Below, piece after piece: positions 22,035 through 34,284 of a DNA stretch of 64,000 bases; positions within the stretch are counted from its first letter, which is position 1; each line of letters starts with the position of its first letter. The notes beneath the pieces were generated by a model. The model was not told where the DNA came from, searched no databases, and saw nothing but the letters and a program-made list of their open reading frames with translations. A program made the translations under genes and the position numbers. The DNA comes from Adiantum capillus-veneris. Its lineage: Eukaryota; Streptophyta; Polypodiopsida; Polypodiales; Pteridaceae. The DNA is taken from positions 88,779,221 through 88,843,220 of the forward strand of contig CM043956.1 of assembly GCA_014529385.2 (NCBI GenBank), written 5' to 3'.

Positions 22035-22361
22035 GAATAGACAGGTGATGGAAACCCTCGGGGGTGTGAGGGATAATTATTCTCTTGCAATATTTACAGC
22101 AGCTAATCATGGTGATAGAGAGATAGAGGGATAAATAGTGAGCCTACTTGGTGCGTTCTCTAGAGATGACTCACTGACATGAACGCTTGCTAACATGAGT
22201 GTGTGCGCGCATCGACCGTTGGAGTCGAGATGTAGACATAGCTTCTCCACATAGTACAGATTTCCAAAAAAGATCGCTACACTAAGTCCCCTCTCTCCTG
22301 GTGCAAATGTTGCCAATTCCTCCCACCAAAATACTACCAAGTGCTGACCTCTGATGAACTT

Positions 22362-22384
22362 CCCCCCCGCCCCCCCCCCCCCCC
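22362..22384. repeat. C-rich homopolymer run
   Basis: Seven C, one G, then fifteen C. The length may be uncertain in the assembly. Confidence 0.9.
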
Positions 22385-22402
22385 GATAGTGATCTCTCTG
22401 TG

Positions 22403-22412
22403 CCTTTATATA
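22403..22412 (-). promoter_or_regulatory. Candidate TATA box
   Basis: On the minus strand TATATAAAGG lies in a context like that of LTR promoters here, with no identified coding sequence downstream. It may mark an unrecognised LTR between about 21800 and 22900. Confidence 0.35.
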
Positions 22413-24127
22413 GGTGTTGGATGCTTTAAATTAGGATAATTTGGTGTGATTAGGGTAATCTAATCAAGGGAGACAAAGCAAGGTGGTGGGCCCTGGGTGG
22501 TTGACCCTTGCTTTGTCTTGGGAAACATTATAAGGAAAAACCTCTAGGTGGGCCTTTATGATCATCACCTAGAGAGATGAGAATTTACAAATTTGGGATT
22601 TTTTACAAGGTTTGGTTGAAATTGGAAAAAATGATGACAACCTACAGTTTTCACTGAAGAGGGCGTCGTGGACGCGACGCCGGTGAATGGCAGCCTCGTT
22701 GATGCGTAGGTGTAGTGCATTCGTCACTTTCGGGGTCGGTTGGGGCATGCCTTTGGCGCCTTTGCTTGTTTCGGTGTTCGTGTAGCGCGATTTGGTTGTC
22801 TCCCTTCTTTTGTTGATGTTGATGTTGTTCGGTTTCTTTTTCTTCTTTGTGTTGTGAGTGTGCATATATGTATGTGTGTACTATGTATGGGTGAGTGTGG
22901 GTAGGCGTGTGTGCATATGTGTGAGTGCGTGAGCGTGAGTGTGTATATGTATGGATGTATGTATGTGCATATTAACGTGCGTGTGAACGGGGGTGGTATA
23001 TGGATTATGTATATATATAATTTTTTAGCTTTTTGAGGATTGTGCAAAGCGTGTGTGCATTGGGCGAAGTGCAGGCAAGGCCCTGTTAGTGTGAGTTGCT
23101 TATTTTGAAGGTGTTTTCCAGAGTACAGGGGTGCTTTGAATACCCTGAGCTATATAGGGGCCATTGCATGTGTGTCGGGTGTGTTCCCCATTCCCCCTCT
23201 CCAACGTGGTATTTACTATGGAGAATTATTACTCATCACGCGTGATTTGGAGAATGACTCCAAATCACATGCTTAAAAAATTACTCTTAATCACATCACC
23301 CTATGGTTTACCAAAGTGTGAAAAAGTCTCAAATAAATTACCTACGGCTTGCATAAGGTGTCTACATCTCCTCCCTAAACGAAAGAAAATAAAGACACAT
23401 GATGGGCACGCTTAATAATTCTTCCAATTCATAGGTAAAATTGGAAGCATTTGATGGTAGTTATACTGAAACTTTTTAAATTTTACTAGTTTTCTAGAGA
23501 TAGCTCCTAGCCCCCCTTTGTTTTTCAATGTTTCTCTTGGTTGATGCCTAATGAGGTATATGTACCTTTTCCATAGGTTTCATTCACACGTTATGCCCTT
23601 GCTATGCCATTCTGATTCTATTTTGCTTCACTATAATAATAACTTCTCGCATAGTTATTGCTAGGAAGAGATTTTATTTCATTCTAACTTGTGGGGACTT
23701 CATTGCTATAATGCTTGACTTTACAATGGGTGTGCACCATTTGGCTTGGATCCCCACACTTTTTGATAGATCTTTGTGCATTCACGGTGGCATAGGACCA
23801 TTTTCTAAGTTAATAACCTTATCTTTTTTAGTTTTCTCTTTAATAAATACCACTTGAATTCCACTATTGTGCCTCATTGGGAACTTTGCATAGATGATCA
23901 TATTCAAGACCTCATCCGTCTTTCATACGCAACCTTGGGAAACTTTTGATGGCTCTTATTCATACCCTCTCTACAAAGCTTGAATCATGTTCAAGACGTA
24001 CATGGAATAAAATGTAAGCAGAACATTCATAGCATATAAAGCTCAACATGGGTAGATTTCATTTAGATATTTGCTCCGGTTTTAGTTCGCTCGAGAAATC
24101 TCGCTCGGGCTATGGTAAGACTCCTTT

Positions 24128-24660
24128 TTCTCAGGTTTCTCACTTTATCCCTTGGGCACCTTTGGCCTTTTAGTTGACCTCAAACAAGCCATGTTTTGCA
24201 TAGTTGTCACCATGCTGCATCCATGCGCACACTTGGCAGTCAACTTTTTCCAATAATGCATTCCGCAATCACGTGAAGTGCCCCCAAATACAATTCTCAT
24301 GATTATCTGTTTGCATAATTGTCACAAGGAAACACCGGCATTGTGTTCGTACTTAATATTGACCCCATTCGACCTTCTGATGCCACTAGATGCCATCTCG
24401 CACACCTGCTTACCTCCTGGCATCGTCCCATGGATAGCTTTCTCAAGAAGTTTTACGTGCCGCAAACTCCTCTTATTATAGAAAAACACACTGATACTCG
24501 TAATAATGAAAATCGATGCACTATGTACACCCTGCCCTACTTGTACACATGTGGGCCCCACATAACCACATGGCTCTTAAGAATGACCAATTCTTTATTT
24601 TATGCACCATGCATGTGTATATACATATGCACAATCCCTTGCTCCAAAAATCTCCTAATA
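24128..24660 (-). repeat. Truncated, diverged A-type LTR
   Basis: This matches the half of the A LTR that lies away from the leader (from TTGGGCACC..TTTGGCC to GCTCCAAAAAnCTCCT) with many substitutions. The order and orientation equal those of the A1 LTRs. No polypurine tract or primer site is adjacent. The tandem repeats start immediately after it at 24661. Confidence 0.8.
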
Positions 24661-25040
24661 GTGGTTTGAAGGTCCATCACATGTCCAAGTTAGCTCTATT
24701 GAATAGCCCTCTCTCTATTGTTTGAAGGTCAAAGTGTGAATGGAGTGTAGCTACTATGTTTACTACCATGGATGGTCCGGGACAAAGGTCCACCACTTGC
24801 CAACCTACTATCCCATTTGTTATAAAGGTTATAGCCCAAGTCGTTTTGAAGGTCCAAAACTTGTCTAAGCTAGCTCTATTGAAAGAAGCTATCTCTATTT
24901 TTTGAAGGTCAATGTGTGAATGGAGTGTAACTACCATATTTACCCCCATGGACGGTTTGGGGAAGAGGCCCACCACTTGTCCAACCTACTATCCATTGTG
25001 TTTTGTTTTCAGGTCCACCACTTGTCCAAGCTAGCTCGTT
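24661..25040 (+). repeat. Tandem repeats, about 187-bp unit, two copies
   Basis: Two consecutive units carry GAAGGTC, CTATTTTTTGAAGGTCAA or its variant, GTGTGAATGGAGTGTA, ACTACCATGGATGGT and TCCACCACTTGTCCAA. The same units reappear at 28020-29070. Confidence 0.85.
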
Positions 25041-25044
25041 TAAA

Positions 25045-25210
25045 ATGAACTGCCTAAATTTAAAATTTTTGTCTAAATTTGAATGAAACCGCCCAAATTT
25101 AAATAATCCTGCCTAAATTAAAATCAAGCCACTCAAATTTAAATAGTCCAACGTAAATCAACTTCACCGTCTCGCTTAAATTCAAATTTTTCCATCCAGA
25201 TTCAAATTTG
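25045..25210 (+). repeat. Degenerate short repeats rich in CAAATTTAAAT
   Basis: Phrases of the type CCnCCnAAATTTAAATnnTCC recur every 25-30 bases. A similar block in inverse orientation lies at 52130-52310, next to the second large array. Confidence 0.6.
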
Positions 25211-25660
25211 AAAGCCAATTTAGTTAATAGGATGTCTTTGTCCTTGTTGAATCACATTTTTTGCATCTATAGCCAAACAAGGTCCACTGCTTCCCAACTA
25301 GAAACACGAACAAAAACCCCAACATTATACATCCACCAAAATTCTAGCTCACATATTTCATATTTCAGCCTTTTCAGAAAAAACAGACATAGAAAGTTTC
25401 CATCAACACCTCAACAAAGACCAACCATTTGGCCAAACCAAGATTTAAGCAATTGACACAAGTGAGTCAATTTGTCATTCACGTACTGTTAATACACTAT
25501 GTATTTAATATTACACAAACAATATATTTGCATATCTCTGTATATTTGAAATATGTGTATTTGCATAATAACAATACTAAACCCATAAACCTAAAAACAT
25601 AAATTATGTCTCTCTCAAAAAACGAATGATGACAGAGAATTGATGAGAGAGAGACAGAGG
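25211..25660. other. No gene seen
   Basis: AT-rich DNA without a supported frame. Confidence 0.3.
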
Positions 25661-25664
25661 AGGA

Positions 25665-25698
25665 ACACACACACACACACACATAGAGAGAGAGAGAA
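25665..25698. repeat. (CA)n and (GA)n microsatellites
   Basis: CA repeats at 25665-25683 are followed by GA repeats at 25685-25698. Confidence 0.85.
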
Positions 25699-25734
25699 AG
25701 ATGTACCTGTTCTGCCAATGTCAACCTGTTTCTT

Positions 25735-26020
25735 TTGTGTCAATGTGTTCCACAATAACGACCTGCTCTGCAATAACGACCTGCTTTGCGATAGCAACCT
25801 GCTATGTGATGGTGCAACCGCCTCTATGATGGAGATATGCTCGACGATGGCAATAGCAACTTGATTTTCTCATATGTTGATGGCAAACTACTTTGCAGTG
25901 TCGACTTGTTCTGTGATGGAAATACCACCTACAATAATGACATGGTTTGCAGTAGGGACCTGCTCTACGATGGTGACCTGCTTGGCGATGGAAATTGTGA
26001 CATGTTCCTCTGATGGATGA
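25735..26020. repeat. 18-bp minisatellite, degenerate
   Basis: Units of the form AACGACCTGCTCTGCAAT repeat at 18-bp spacing from about 25755, clear for three to five units and then decaying; CTGCTnnnCGATGG phrases continue to about 26000. Since 18 is a multiple of three, the plus frame 25640-25864 reads a six-residue repeat (NNDLLC), but no other coding evidence exists. Confidence 0.7.
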
Positions 26021-26109
26021 CCTCTGCAGCAATAGCTACTTCGTGTTGTGCGTGAAAGCGACCCTAGGTTTGTGTTTCTTGTGTGCAAATGCACGTAAGC
26101 AGCGAACAT

Positions 26110-26785
26110 GGCCTTTAAGATTAGAAGGACAATGACCTAAATTGTGGTTTGTGCCTCATGGAACATATGGGACCTAAACTTCAAATATAGCCTGTTTTGC
26201 ATTTTATTATCATGCTTCAAGTACAAGTTGCCTGTTCTGTCATAACTTTGACTGGGAACTTAGAATATAGCAACCAAGGGCTAGGATGAAAGCTTGCCAG
26301 GTTTTGGTTTTAAAGGTGTTTCTTAATACCTTTTCCAAGTTAAAAAACTTTTGGGGTACCCAACTTAAGCATCCTAACCCCAAAAAGTCTAGAGAGACAC
26401 AACTTTCATATCAGTTTCAAAGGCCACCTTCATAGAATTAAAGCACAAAATGGGACAATTAAGTTTTTCATATTCCCAAAAGCTATCACATGGCTTCACT
26501 TGAAAACCAATCTAGTAACGATGTGATGAAAGTATGAATGGTCAGGAGATTGGTGGAAGCAGCACCGCTGTTAGATCTTCCTATAGCATATAACTTCTTG
26601 GCCAAAAGGGTAATCAAAATAGAGACAATTCATCACGTTATTAAGCCAAACTTAGACTCTTCCATGATTGCTTCTGTTGCTTTCTGAGCCCTTCCCATTG
26701 GGAAGCAAGATCTTAGCCCAGGACGTAGACGACTCACTTGTTCAACATGTAGTCTAACATAGTAGGCCTAGTCAACTATGTGCCA
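26110..26785. other. No gene seen
   Basis: No supported frame, repeat or motif was found in this stretch. Confidence 0.3.
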
Positions 26786-27760
26786 CTGGGACCCACCGTC
26801 AATTGTCCAACCAGTTTGTTATTGAATTAGTATTTTACCTTCAGCATTTTCCATTAAAACTAAGTCCACCACTTGTCCAAGCTATGTTGTGGCAATTCCC
26901 TATCCATAACCACCACTTGTTCCGCCCACCAACCACTTTGTTTTTGCATTAGTAGTTCACCTTAGTCATGGACCATTAAAACTAGGTCCAGCACTTGTCC
27001 AAGTTGTACTACTCTCTCATAGCACTATCCGCCACTGGGTTCCACTGCCAATTGTCCAACCATTTTGTTCTTGCACTAATATTTCACCTTCCACATTGGA
27101 AATTAAAATTAGGTCCACCACTTTTCCGAGGTATACTTCTAGTAGGCCTCATCCACTTCCACCACCTGTTCTTCTCGCCAACCACTTTTGTTTTTACATT
27201 AGTAGTTCACCTTAGTCATGGGTAATTAAAACTAGGTCCACCACTTGTCCAAGTTATACTACTCTAAAATAGCGCTATCCGCAACTGTGTCCACCCCGCC
27301 AATTGTCCAACCACTTTGTTCTTGCATTAATATTTCACCTTTGGAATTGGCCATTAAAATTATATAGTAAAATTGGTCCACTATCCACCACTTGGTCCAC
27401 CACCAACCAACTCCTTCTTGCATTTATAGTTCAATGTTAGCATTGGCCATTAAAACTAGTCCACCACTTGTCCAGGCTATACTCTTAGTAGGCCTCATCC
27501 ACTTTCCTCCACTTGGTCTTCTCGCCAACCATTTTGCATTTGCATTAATATTCCACCTTATTCATTGGCTATTAAAGCTAAGTCCACAAATTGTCCAAGC
27601 TATGCTTGAACATAGTAACCCTAGTCCACTATCCACCACCAACCACTTTGTTCTTGCATTAGTAGTTCATCTTCAAACAAGGGCTACTTGGAGATTGGAA
27701 ATTGAAATTGGTCATTAAAAGTAGGTCCACCACTTGTCAAACCTTGCTTACATTTTCAGA
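26786..27760 (+). repeat. Degenerate tandem repeats with GTCCACCACTTGTCCAA
   Basis: The phrases ATTAAAACTAGGTCCACCAC, TTGTCCAAGCTATACTACT, CCAATTGTCCAACCACTTTG and TTCTTGCATTAATATTTCACCTT recur in order every 120-260 bases. The units are more diverged and of a different internal make-up than those at 28020-29070, though the CCACCACTTG core is shared. Confidence 0.8.
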
Positions 27761-27761
27761 A

Positions 27762-29350
27762 GCAATGACTACTTGGACACTAGGAAGCAAGGTCTTGCAC
27801 GAGTTCACCTTGGACAATGAGCTTTAAAAATAGGTCCACCACTTGCCCAAGCTATGTCACTAAAATAGGGAGGGGTTCTTGAGCCAATATCCACCACTTC
27901 TCAAACCTTGCTTCCATTGAAAGAATCAAGGCCCACTTGGACATTCAGATATAGTAGTTTAGTGATTACAGTAGAACTAGGTCCAACCTACTACCAGTTA
28001 TCTTATGGAGACTTTATCCCTAAAGGTCCACCACCTCTCCAAGCTAGCTCTATTGAAAGAAGATATCTCTATTGTTTCAAGGTCAATGTGTCAATGGATT
28101 TTAGCTACTACGTTTACTACAATGGATGGTTTGGGACAGAGATACACCACTTGTCCAACCTAATATCCATTGTGTCATGGAGGATTTAGCACAATGTGGT
28201 TTGACGTTCCAAAACCTGTCCAAGATAGCTCTACTAAAACAAGCTATCTCTATTGTTTCAAGGTCAATGTGTGAATGGAATGTACCTACTATGTTTACTA
28301 CCATGGATGGTTTGAAGCAGAGGTCCACCACTTGTCCAATCTACTATCCACTATGTTATCGACGCTTTAGCCCAAGATGGTTTGAAGGTCCACCACCTGT
28401 CCAATGTGGCTATCTCTATTGTTTCAAAGTCAATGTGTAAATGGAGATAAGCTTATACTGAAATAAGTTGTCTCTATTGTTTCAAGGTCAATGTGTAAAT
28501 GGAGTGTAGCTACTATGTCCATCACTTCTCTAGGAGGTTTTAGGAGGAGGTCCATCACTTCTCTAACCTACTATCCATTGTGTTATGGAGTATTTAACCC
28601 AAGGTGGTTTATTGAAGGTCCACCACATGCCCAAGCTAGATATATTGAAAGAAGATATCTCTATTATTTCAAGCTCAATGAAATAATGGAGTGGAGCTAC
28701 TATGTTTACCATGGATGGTTTTTAGAAGAGGTCCATCACTTCTTCAACTTACTAAACATTGTGTTATGGAGGTTCTAGACCAAGGTGGTTTGAAGGTCCC
28801 CCACCTATCTATTGAAAGAATCTATCTCTATTATTTCAAGGTCAATGTGTGAATGGAGCCGATCTACTATGTTTACTACCAGGGATGGTCTGGGTAGAGG
28901 TCCACCACTTGTCCAACCTACTAACCATTGTGTTATGGATTTTTTAGCCCAAGGTGGTTTTAAGGTCCACCACTCTTCCAACCTAGCTCTATTGAAAGAA
29001 GATATCTGTATTGTTTCAAGGTCGGTAGATGAATGGGGTGGACCAACTATGTTTACTACCATGGATGGTTTGGGGCAATGACTACTTGGACACTAGGAAG
29101 CAGGGTCATGCACTAGTTCACCTTGGACATTGAGCTTTAAAACTAGGTCCACTACTTGTCCAAGCTATGCCACTTATATAGGGAGGGGCTTCTTGAGCCA
29201 ATATGCACCACTTCTCAAATGTTGCTTCCATTGAAATAATTAAGGGTTACTTGGACATTGAGATGCAAGTTGGATAGTCATTTAGTGATGACATTAGAAC
29301 TAGGTCCACCACTTGTCCAAGCTATGTTGTAATATAGTAAGTGGGTCACC
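27762..29350 (+). repeat. Tandem repeats of about 180 bp inside a 1.3-kb direct repeat
   Basis: Seven or so units of 165-190 bp carry CTATCTCTATTGTTTCAAGG, TGTGTGAATGGAGTGTA, ACTACCATGGATGGTTT and TCCACCACTTGTCCAACCTA. A distinct flanking block (GCAATGACTACTTGGACACT ... GTTGCTTCCATTGAAA) occurs at both 27762 and 29075, 1313 bases apart, framing the units. Confidence 0.85.
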
Positions 29351-29460
29351 ATTTATCCACTTTGATTGGGGCTCCTTGAATTGAAAGTCGTCGGACTATT
29401 AACATTCATAACCCTCATGTCTTTTATAATGGAAATTATAAAATTTTGCTCACTTGCAGA

Positions 29461-30910
29461 ATGGACTTCGAATCTAGGGAGAAAGTACATTTGATTCTTG
29501 GTACTGAAATTGTTGGTATTAGTTGTGTGTGTAGAACAGATTCAAATTCCACATGTGGTGGTACAAAGATAGGGCAAGGTAATGTATCTATATTAGTGGA
29601 GTAATGTTTGAAGGATGTGGTGCTCCCCTTTCCTACAATGGATACTACGTCTCTCCAAAGCTCATTATGGAGTTTCATTCGATGGCCCAAGCTTCTTTTG
29701 CAATCTTCCATGATAAATGAAAACCCAATTGACACAAATGAAAGCTATAGTGGTGATGAACAAGGGGATCAACCTCATCCTCTACTTACATATGCAATAC
29801 CTATAACAAGCCCAAAGTTTGAAACATTGATACGAGAATCTTGGAGAAATCAAAGGGTACTTTTAAAGGATGACATAATGATGCAAATTGTACATGAAGG
29901 GACCATCTTATATGTATTTCCAAAAAATTATGTTAACTTCCACGTACTTGGTGATGATTTTGTGGGTGTGGATATTGAAAGGGAGAATGAAATTAGCCAG
30001 AACATGCCTCATGTGCCTGGCATCACTTTAATAAAGTGGCCCATCAAGCAAACAACCATGTTGGATGGGATTACATTACAACACTTTGTTCCTATTAATG
30101 GGATGCATGCTAGATGTGCATAATTTGATATATCCAATGATGATAATTCTAGAAAATATGGTGATGGGAATACCATTGCTACATCGTTAAGGAAGCGGCA
30201 CTACACTTTTATCAACAGATCTCGGAAAACAAGAGCAGCACAGCTTCTTCTTTTTATCTTGGAATTGAGTCAATTCAAAGGGTTTCATGTATTGATTGTT
30301 GTGGAAAAAAATGTTGTCAGTTTGCAGATTGGGTTACGGCAAGAGTTTTGGGGAGAGCCTCAGAAAGCACGCACTAATTATGTTTATGATGTCCTATCTA
30401 TATGCATCAAAAAGATTAAAAGATTCAATACCAATTCAAGATAAATGGCTCTATTGTTTGTTGTAAAGCATGGTGTGAGCTACTGGAATACCAAAGATAT
30501 CATTTACCACTACAAGGAAAAAATTGAAAATGGTGTGCGCCATCATGTGCATGGTAACACATTTACATTGAGACGACGACTTCAACATACTGATTTAGCA
30601 AGAGCATTGCTAAATGAGTTTGTGCATAACAACTCTGAGAAGATGCAAGAAGTAGAACACTACTAGATGGCTCAAGAGACACTCAATTAGTGGCTCCATC
30701 AATGTACAAATAGGTTGAAATTTTAAGCAAAATCAACACGACACTTGACCAAATGGGTTTTGAGAAGAAGTTATCTCAATCTTCTTTTGGTAACAAAGAG
30801 TATCCACATGTCACTTTAACAAAGACATCTGAGTTCTCTAAGTGCAATGTTTGGAGTTCAATCAAGGTAAGGCTAGAAGCTAAATCTTCTCTTGATGAGA
30901 GATCTCTTCT

Positions 30911-30965
<55 letters not shown>

Positions 30966-31803
30966 CACATGGCACAACAAAAGAGTTGAAGGAGCCTATA
31001 TTATGCATGGTGCACATATTCAAAAACTCAACCACAAAAGTATGTATGCACAATTCATGATAAGATGGATCAAAAGAAGATTGCAATTCCTAGATTACAC
31101 ATTGTTCTTAAGGGTGTGGACTACGGATACAATTTGCAAGTGTCATTGATAGGTATGATCACTCATGGACATGGAGAATGTCATTACAGTCACTTTGACT
31201 TGAATGGTTTATGGCCAATTCATCCAAATCTTACAATTGGCTCAATTGCTAATTCTTTACATAACCTAGAGAGGATAGATAAGCATCCTCTTGGTAATCT
31301 AGCAACCAAGGAGCTCTATCTCACTACTAAATGCTTTGAACTCAAGGGATGCTTTGGACTACCACAACTTGAGTGACAGAAAAGAACCCAGTGTGCAGAC
31401 ATCAGAAACTATAGAAGAGGAATTGGGGTCATCATTTTGCAAGTTACCGGAGAACTTGTTACTACAATTAGATAATTGTGCAGGGGAGAACAAAAATTGA
31501 TACTTATTTTCCTATTTTTCCATGCTTGTTGCAAGGGGCGTTTTCAAAACCATTCAACTAGGATTTTTGATGGTTGGGTATACACATGAGGACATAGATG
31601 CAATGTTCAATAAGTTTTGACAGAAGTTGAGAGTTACACAAACTTATACTTTGCCTCATTTGATGGATACACTAAGGAATAGACCATCTTCATCTCTAGC
31701 TCCATTTATCTCTAGCAATATTGTGATGGCTATCTTTGTGATGGAAAAGGCATACTTGTTGGCCATTCCAAACCTCTTCAATTTAGTTTTTTTATGCAAG
31801 ATG
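29461..31803 (+). pseudogene. Transposase-like gene E, 5' part (decayed)
   Basis: Plus-strand frames 29461-30123, 30124-30444, 30445-30666, 30753-30989 and 31065-31803 are broken by stops and shifts. The opening part resembles a TE-associated domain (EKVHLILGTEIVGISCVCRT ... FIRWPKLLL). Next comes FKGFHVLIVVEKNV and LRQEFWGEPQ, then VLKGVDYGYNLQVSLIGMITHGHG. The end has LLLQLDNCAGENKN and GYTHEDIDAMF. The last two motifs recall the DUF7869 family, found in transposase-like proteins with an RNase H-like fold; that assignment is from memory. A (GA)n run has expanded within the frame. The gene continues after F at 38537. Upstream exons may exist but are hidden by the repeats. Confidence 0.6.
30913..30961 (+). 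repeat. (GA)n microsatellite inside gene E
   Basis: About 24 GA units lie within a coding frame of E, producing a run of Arg-Glu. It probably arose after the gene lost function. Confidence 0.9.
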
Positions 31804-32359
31804 TGTCACAAAGTGATGACGTGGCTACGGACAGCAGAAGCCCTAATTTCTGCCGTAAACCCTAAAATTTTGCAAACCCTAATTTTTGCCAAGAATTGTA
31901 ATTTTCGGAAATCGCGGAGGCTTATCTTTGTTTTTTATAGAAAGATGAGCGGCGCAAATTTTTCTTTTTCTCTACCTAATGAGAAAGAGAGAGTATGATT
32001 TTGCTTTCATGTTTTGACTCTCTGTGAGAGAAGAGAGAGCAATTGCTTTTAATTTGAAGCTTTTGGGGCTCTGCTTTTGGGCATCCCTTGTAAACTTTAA
32101 ATTAGTGGTGAGGGCCTCACTTCTCAGGGCATCTGGACGCAGAGTGTGAGAGTGAAACCCTAACCGATCTCTTGTACTTTGATGATTGATTAATACAAAA
32201 AGAAATACCGAAAGGGGCGCCAGTCTTTGGGGCCAATATCTCTAGGCACAGAACTCCTCCAGGCCAGTGCAAATCTATTGTGATGTGTGAATTGTTTTGA
32301 AGTGGTTATTTGGTGTTGTCGTGGTTGATTCTTGACTTGGAGTGTCCAAGTCGGTTACA
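31804..32359 (+). repeat. 5' LTR of F
   Basis: About 556 bp, TGTCACAAAG to GTTACA, ending one base before the primer site. It differs from the 3' LTR at many sites and lacks a short AT-rich insert found there near 38087-38125. Confidence 0.9.
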
Positions 32360-32360
32360 G

Positions 32361-32372
32361 TGGTATCAGAGC
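32361..32372 (+). promoter_or_regulatory. Primer-binding site of F (initiator tRNA-Met)
   Basis: TGGTATCAGAGC is the standard plant primer site complementary to the 3' end of initiator tRNA-Met. Confidence 0.92.
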
Positions 32373-32586
32373 ACGGCCGATTCCCGGGGTGGTCACTTAT
32401 CAAAAGCATCGTATATCACGTGCGTTCAAGAGGTTATTAATAATACCTCAATATACATACTATATTTACACTACGGGCCTATTTAAAAAACCCCCAACCC
32501 CCTCTATATGTATACATTTTGATACATTTTGATCTTTTAATAATCCTCTCCAGTTAACTCACGTGATAGCATACACATTCTAAAAA

Positions 32587-34284
32587 GTGACAGCCAAGGG
32601 GGCCGATTTCTCTTCTACGGGAAATCCGATCCCCAATTTTTTTTTCCGTGGCACCTATGGCCTCACGCAAGGATCAGTCGACTCCCTCTGCATCTTGAGA
32701 TGCGGGCAGGGATCACAACGAAGATTCCGGCAGAGAGTATGGCCCGCCGCCTTGGCCTACTCAGGCGGAGCGGTGAGAGATGGAGCGTCGCCAGTTGATC
32801 GGCGATGCAACAAAGATGATTGCAAAAAATATATGAACCAGGCCTCTTTGGAAGAGGTACAGATAGAGTGGCAGAGAACCACAACACCACTCCCGAAACC
32901 CGCTCTCAAGAAACCTTCTGCCTCCAAGAAATATACGGAGAAGGAACTGGAGAATGTGATTGATGCACGGATTGCTCAGCTTTTCGACGTGCAAAAGAAG
33001 GACAAAAAGCACGGCAAAAAGCAGAATAAAGGCACAGACTTCCCGGGATATTTGGGTCGTCGGTCGACATTCGACAAGGCAAAGAAACAGAAGAAGCGTG
33101 TCAAGTTGGAAGGCTTACCCAATTCTTCATCTTCTTCTGACAGTTCTTCTAGCTCTTCAAACTCGAGCGAAGAAGACAGAAAAAAGCAAAAAGCAAAGCA
33201 AGAAACAAAGCTTCGGAAAGGGCAAGAAAAGGCAAAGAAGGCTACATCTCGTCCAGAGACAGACAGTTCTACTGAGGACTCGTCTACAGACAGCTCAGAT
33301 TTCGATGACGAAAACTTTTATGTGAACAAGAATAATTTTTTCGCAAAGCTAACCAGTATGACTTTCTCGAAGATAAAAGCAAGAAAGTCTGAGAGTTTAA
33401 GGAAGGTGGCCACTCGATCAAGTTTGATACTTTTTCAGGATACTCAGATGCTTTGAAGGCTTTGTCTTTTATACAGTTGTTTGACATCGCTTTCGCGGGA
33501 GGACGCTATTCAAAGCACTCCAAGATTCGGAGAGTTGCCTCTTACTTTAAGAGGAATGCTCATACTTGGTGGTCCACGCTTCTTTTAAACAAGACTGCAC
33601 TAGTTAAATGGCTGAAATTTAGAAAGCTTTTTAGTTCTTCTTGGTTGACGCAAGAATATGAACGAGATGTACGAGCTGCTTGGAACCATCTTCGGATGAC
33701 CAAGAAAGATACAATCAATGCTTAGTTAAAGATTCTGGTGCTCTTTTCTACCCGCCTCTTCATTCAAGAAGATCTCGTTCAAAGAACAGATTGAGCGGTT
33801 TACCTTGGGTCTACCTACAGAGATCCGAGATCACTGCTTGCAACAAAAGTCAGCTTCTATTTAGGAGTTCATGAGTCATGCGAAGCGGGGCTTTGCCATT
33901 CACTCTGGCAGTCTAACCTACCCCACAGATGAGGCCATGACACAACGAGCTGAACAGACTTCTGGGAATGAAAGTAGAAAGAAAAAGAGCAGCTCGGAGA
34001 AAAAGGATGCACGAACCAAGCTTACTCCTGAGGAGAGAGCTCGCTTCATTAGAGAGGGGAAGTGCTTAGATGCGGGGAACATGGACATATCTCCGCGAAG
34101 TTCCCTAAAAAGGCACAGAAAGAACAGAATGATAAGAACGACGACAAGCCTGAGAGTTCGAGAGAAGCTGAGGAATGTGGCAGAAAAGGCAGATAGAAAA
34201 GCAGAACTGGTACCACATGGCGTGGAACCTGCACCGAATCTAGTGATTGAAAGTACAAACTTTGCCGCTTTTGGGGCAAAGTGA
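32587..34284 (+). pseudogene. Gag region of F (decayed)
   Basis: Frames 32587-33456, 33453-33725 and 33871-34284 form a gag relic. The first contains a long Lys-rich segment, a Ser-rich run (about residues 178-195) and an acidic stretch; the second carries the capsid-like phrase NAHTWWSTLL and LTQEYERDVRAAWNHLR. The expected zinc knuckle is reduced to GKCLDAGNMD. Two shifts separate the frames. I cannot place the protease, which should lie near 34230-34500. Confidence 0.7.

Larger units (their letters stand above)
21371..24127. other. No gene; microsatellites and a minus-strand TATA box
   Basis: No supported coding region. It contains (CA)n at 22004-22034, a C-rich run at 22362-22384, a TG-rich stretch at about 22850-23000 and a strong minus-strand TATA box at 22403-22412. 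The phrase GAGACTTTATACGCATATAA near 21709 and GAGACATTATACGC near 21834 resemble the palindromic repeat at 48.2-48.8 kb. The 23160-24100 part shows nothing I can name. Confidence 0.4.
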
